From: Gammaproteobacteria bacterium
GTDB taxonomy: Bacteria > Pseudomonadota > Gammaproteobacteria > Steroidobacterales > Steroidobacteraceae
Assembly (NCBI GenBank): GCA_005877705.1
Contig: VBNY01000193.1
Coordinates: 1-6,735 of the forward strand
Direction: 5' to 3'
DNA: 6,735 nt
Under the pieces are notes generated by a model. It did no database searches and had not been told where the DNA came from. It saw nothing but the letters and a program-made list of their open reading frames with translations. This document shows positions 6,634-6,735 of this stretch, piece by piece. Position numbers and translations under genes: made by a program. Within the stretch, counting starts at the first letter, position 1. Each line of letters begins with the position of its first letter.

Positions 6634-6672
6634 GCGGCCGGTCCGGCTCGTGAGCACAGCCGCATCGGCCGC
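6634..6672 (+). terminator. Nested GC-rich hairpin just after the receptor gene, possible terminator
   Basis: GCGGCCG (6634-6640) pairs with CGGCCGC (6666-6672), and inside it CGGCT (6644-6648) pairs with AGCCG (6658-6662). The two stems are separated by a symmetric 3-base internal loop and capped by a 9-base loop. It begins 4 bases after the receptor stop codon. No T-run follows, so it may be an attenuating or mRNA-stabilising structure rather than a full terminator. Confidence 0.45.
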
Positions 6673-6735
6673 TGCGCTCGTGGAGCAGGCGGTGCTGACC
6701 GTCCGCAGCGGCCGGGACCGACGGTTCACGGCGCG
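6650..6735 (+). CDS. Possible start of another gene, cut by the right edge
   Basis: A frame open from GTG 6650 (or GTG 6632, same frame) to the window end reads VSTAASAAALVEQAVLTVRS and continues GRDRRFTA. The alanine-rich amphipathic start resembles the first helix of a TPR-type protein, and receptors of this kind are often followed by TPR-containing proteins, but 28 codons are too few to decide. There is no good Shine-Dalgarno, and GTG 6650 lies in the loop of the hairpin at 6634-6672. Chance open frame is a real alternative in DNA of this GC content. Confidence 0.3.
   Translation, partial: MSTAASAAALVEQAVLTVRSGRDRRFTA

Overview
The window is high-GC bacterial DNA, most likely from an environmental gammaproteobacterium of the Xanthomonadales/Nevskiales/Steroidobacter kind. 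This rests on the large TonB-dependent receptor with paired-cysteine loops, the periplasmic DUF192 protein and the PadR-HAAS gene pair. The taxon is an inference from gene style; there is no rRNA or marker gene to confirm it.

Layout. Positions 1-707 (minus strand) hold the N-terminal third or so of an alpha-glucan phosphorylase (glgP), which runs off the left edge. It is transcribed divergently from a plus-strand pair: a small PadR-family repressor (842-1201) and a membrane HAAS/sensor-type protein (1198-2148), which overlap by ATGA. The AT-rich region between the divergent genes (about 790-840) holds a near-consensus sigma70 promoter for padR, a perfect TATAAT facing glgP, and a strong inverted repeat over the padR -10. 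It looks like a shared operator for the PadR protein. After an 82-base gap come two overlapping genes for exported proteins: an unrecognised four-cysteine protein (2231-2851) and a DUF192 protein (2832-3374), followed by a 10-bp terminator-like hairpin. A long leader then precedes a complete 1004-residue TonB-dependent outer-membrane receptor (3615-6629). The last 100 bases hold a GC-rich nested hairpin and possibly the first codons of another gene.

How they may work together. The PadR-HAAS pair is a recognisable regulatory module: a cytoplasmic repressor co-translated with a membrane partner, probably controlling its own promoter and perhaps glgP. The two small exported proteins and the receptor act in the periplasm and outer membrane, but nothing in the sequence ties them to the PadR module. 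I see no mobile element, CRISPR array, tRNA or rRNA. I did not find a clear new multi-gene system. The points most worth a second look are the operator with its apparently leaderless GTG-start padR gene, the histidine-rich segment in the membrane partner, and the unrecognised four-cysteine exported protein.
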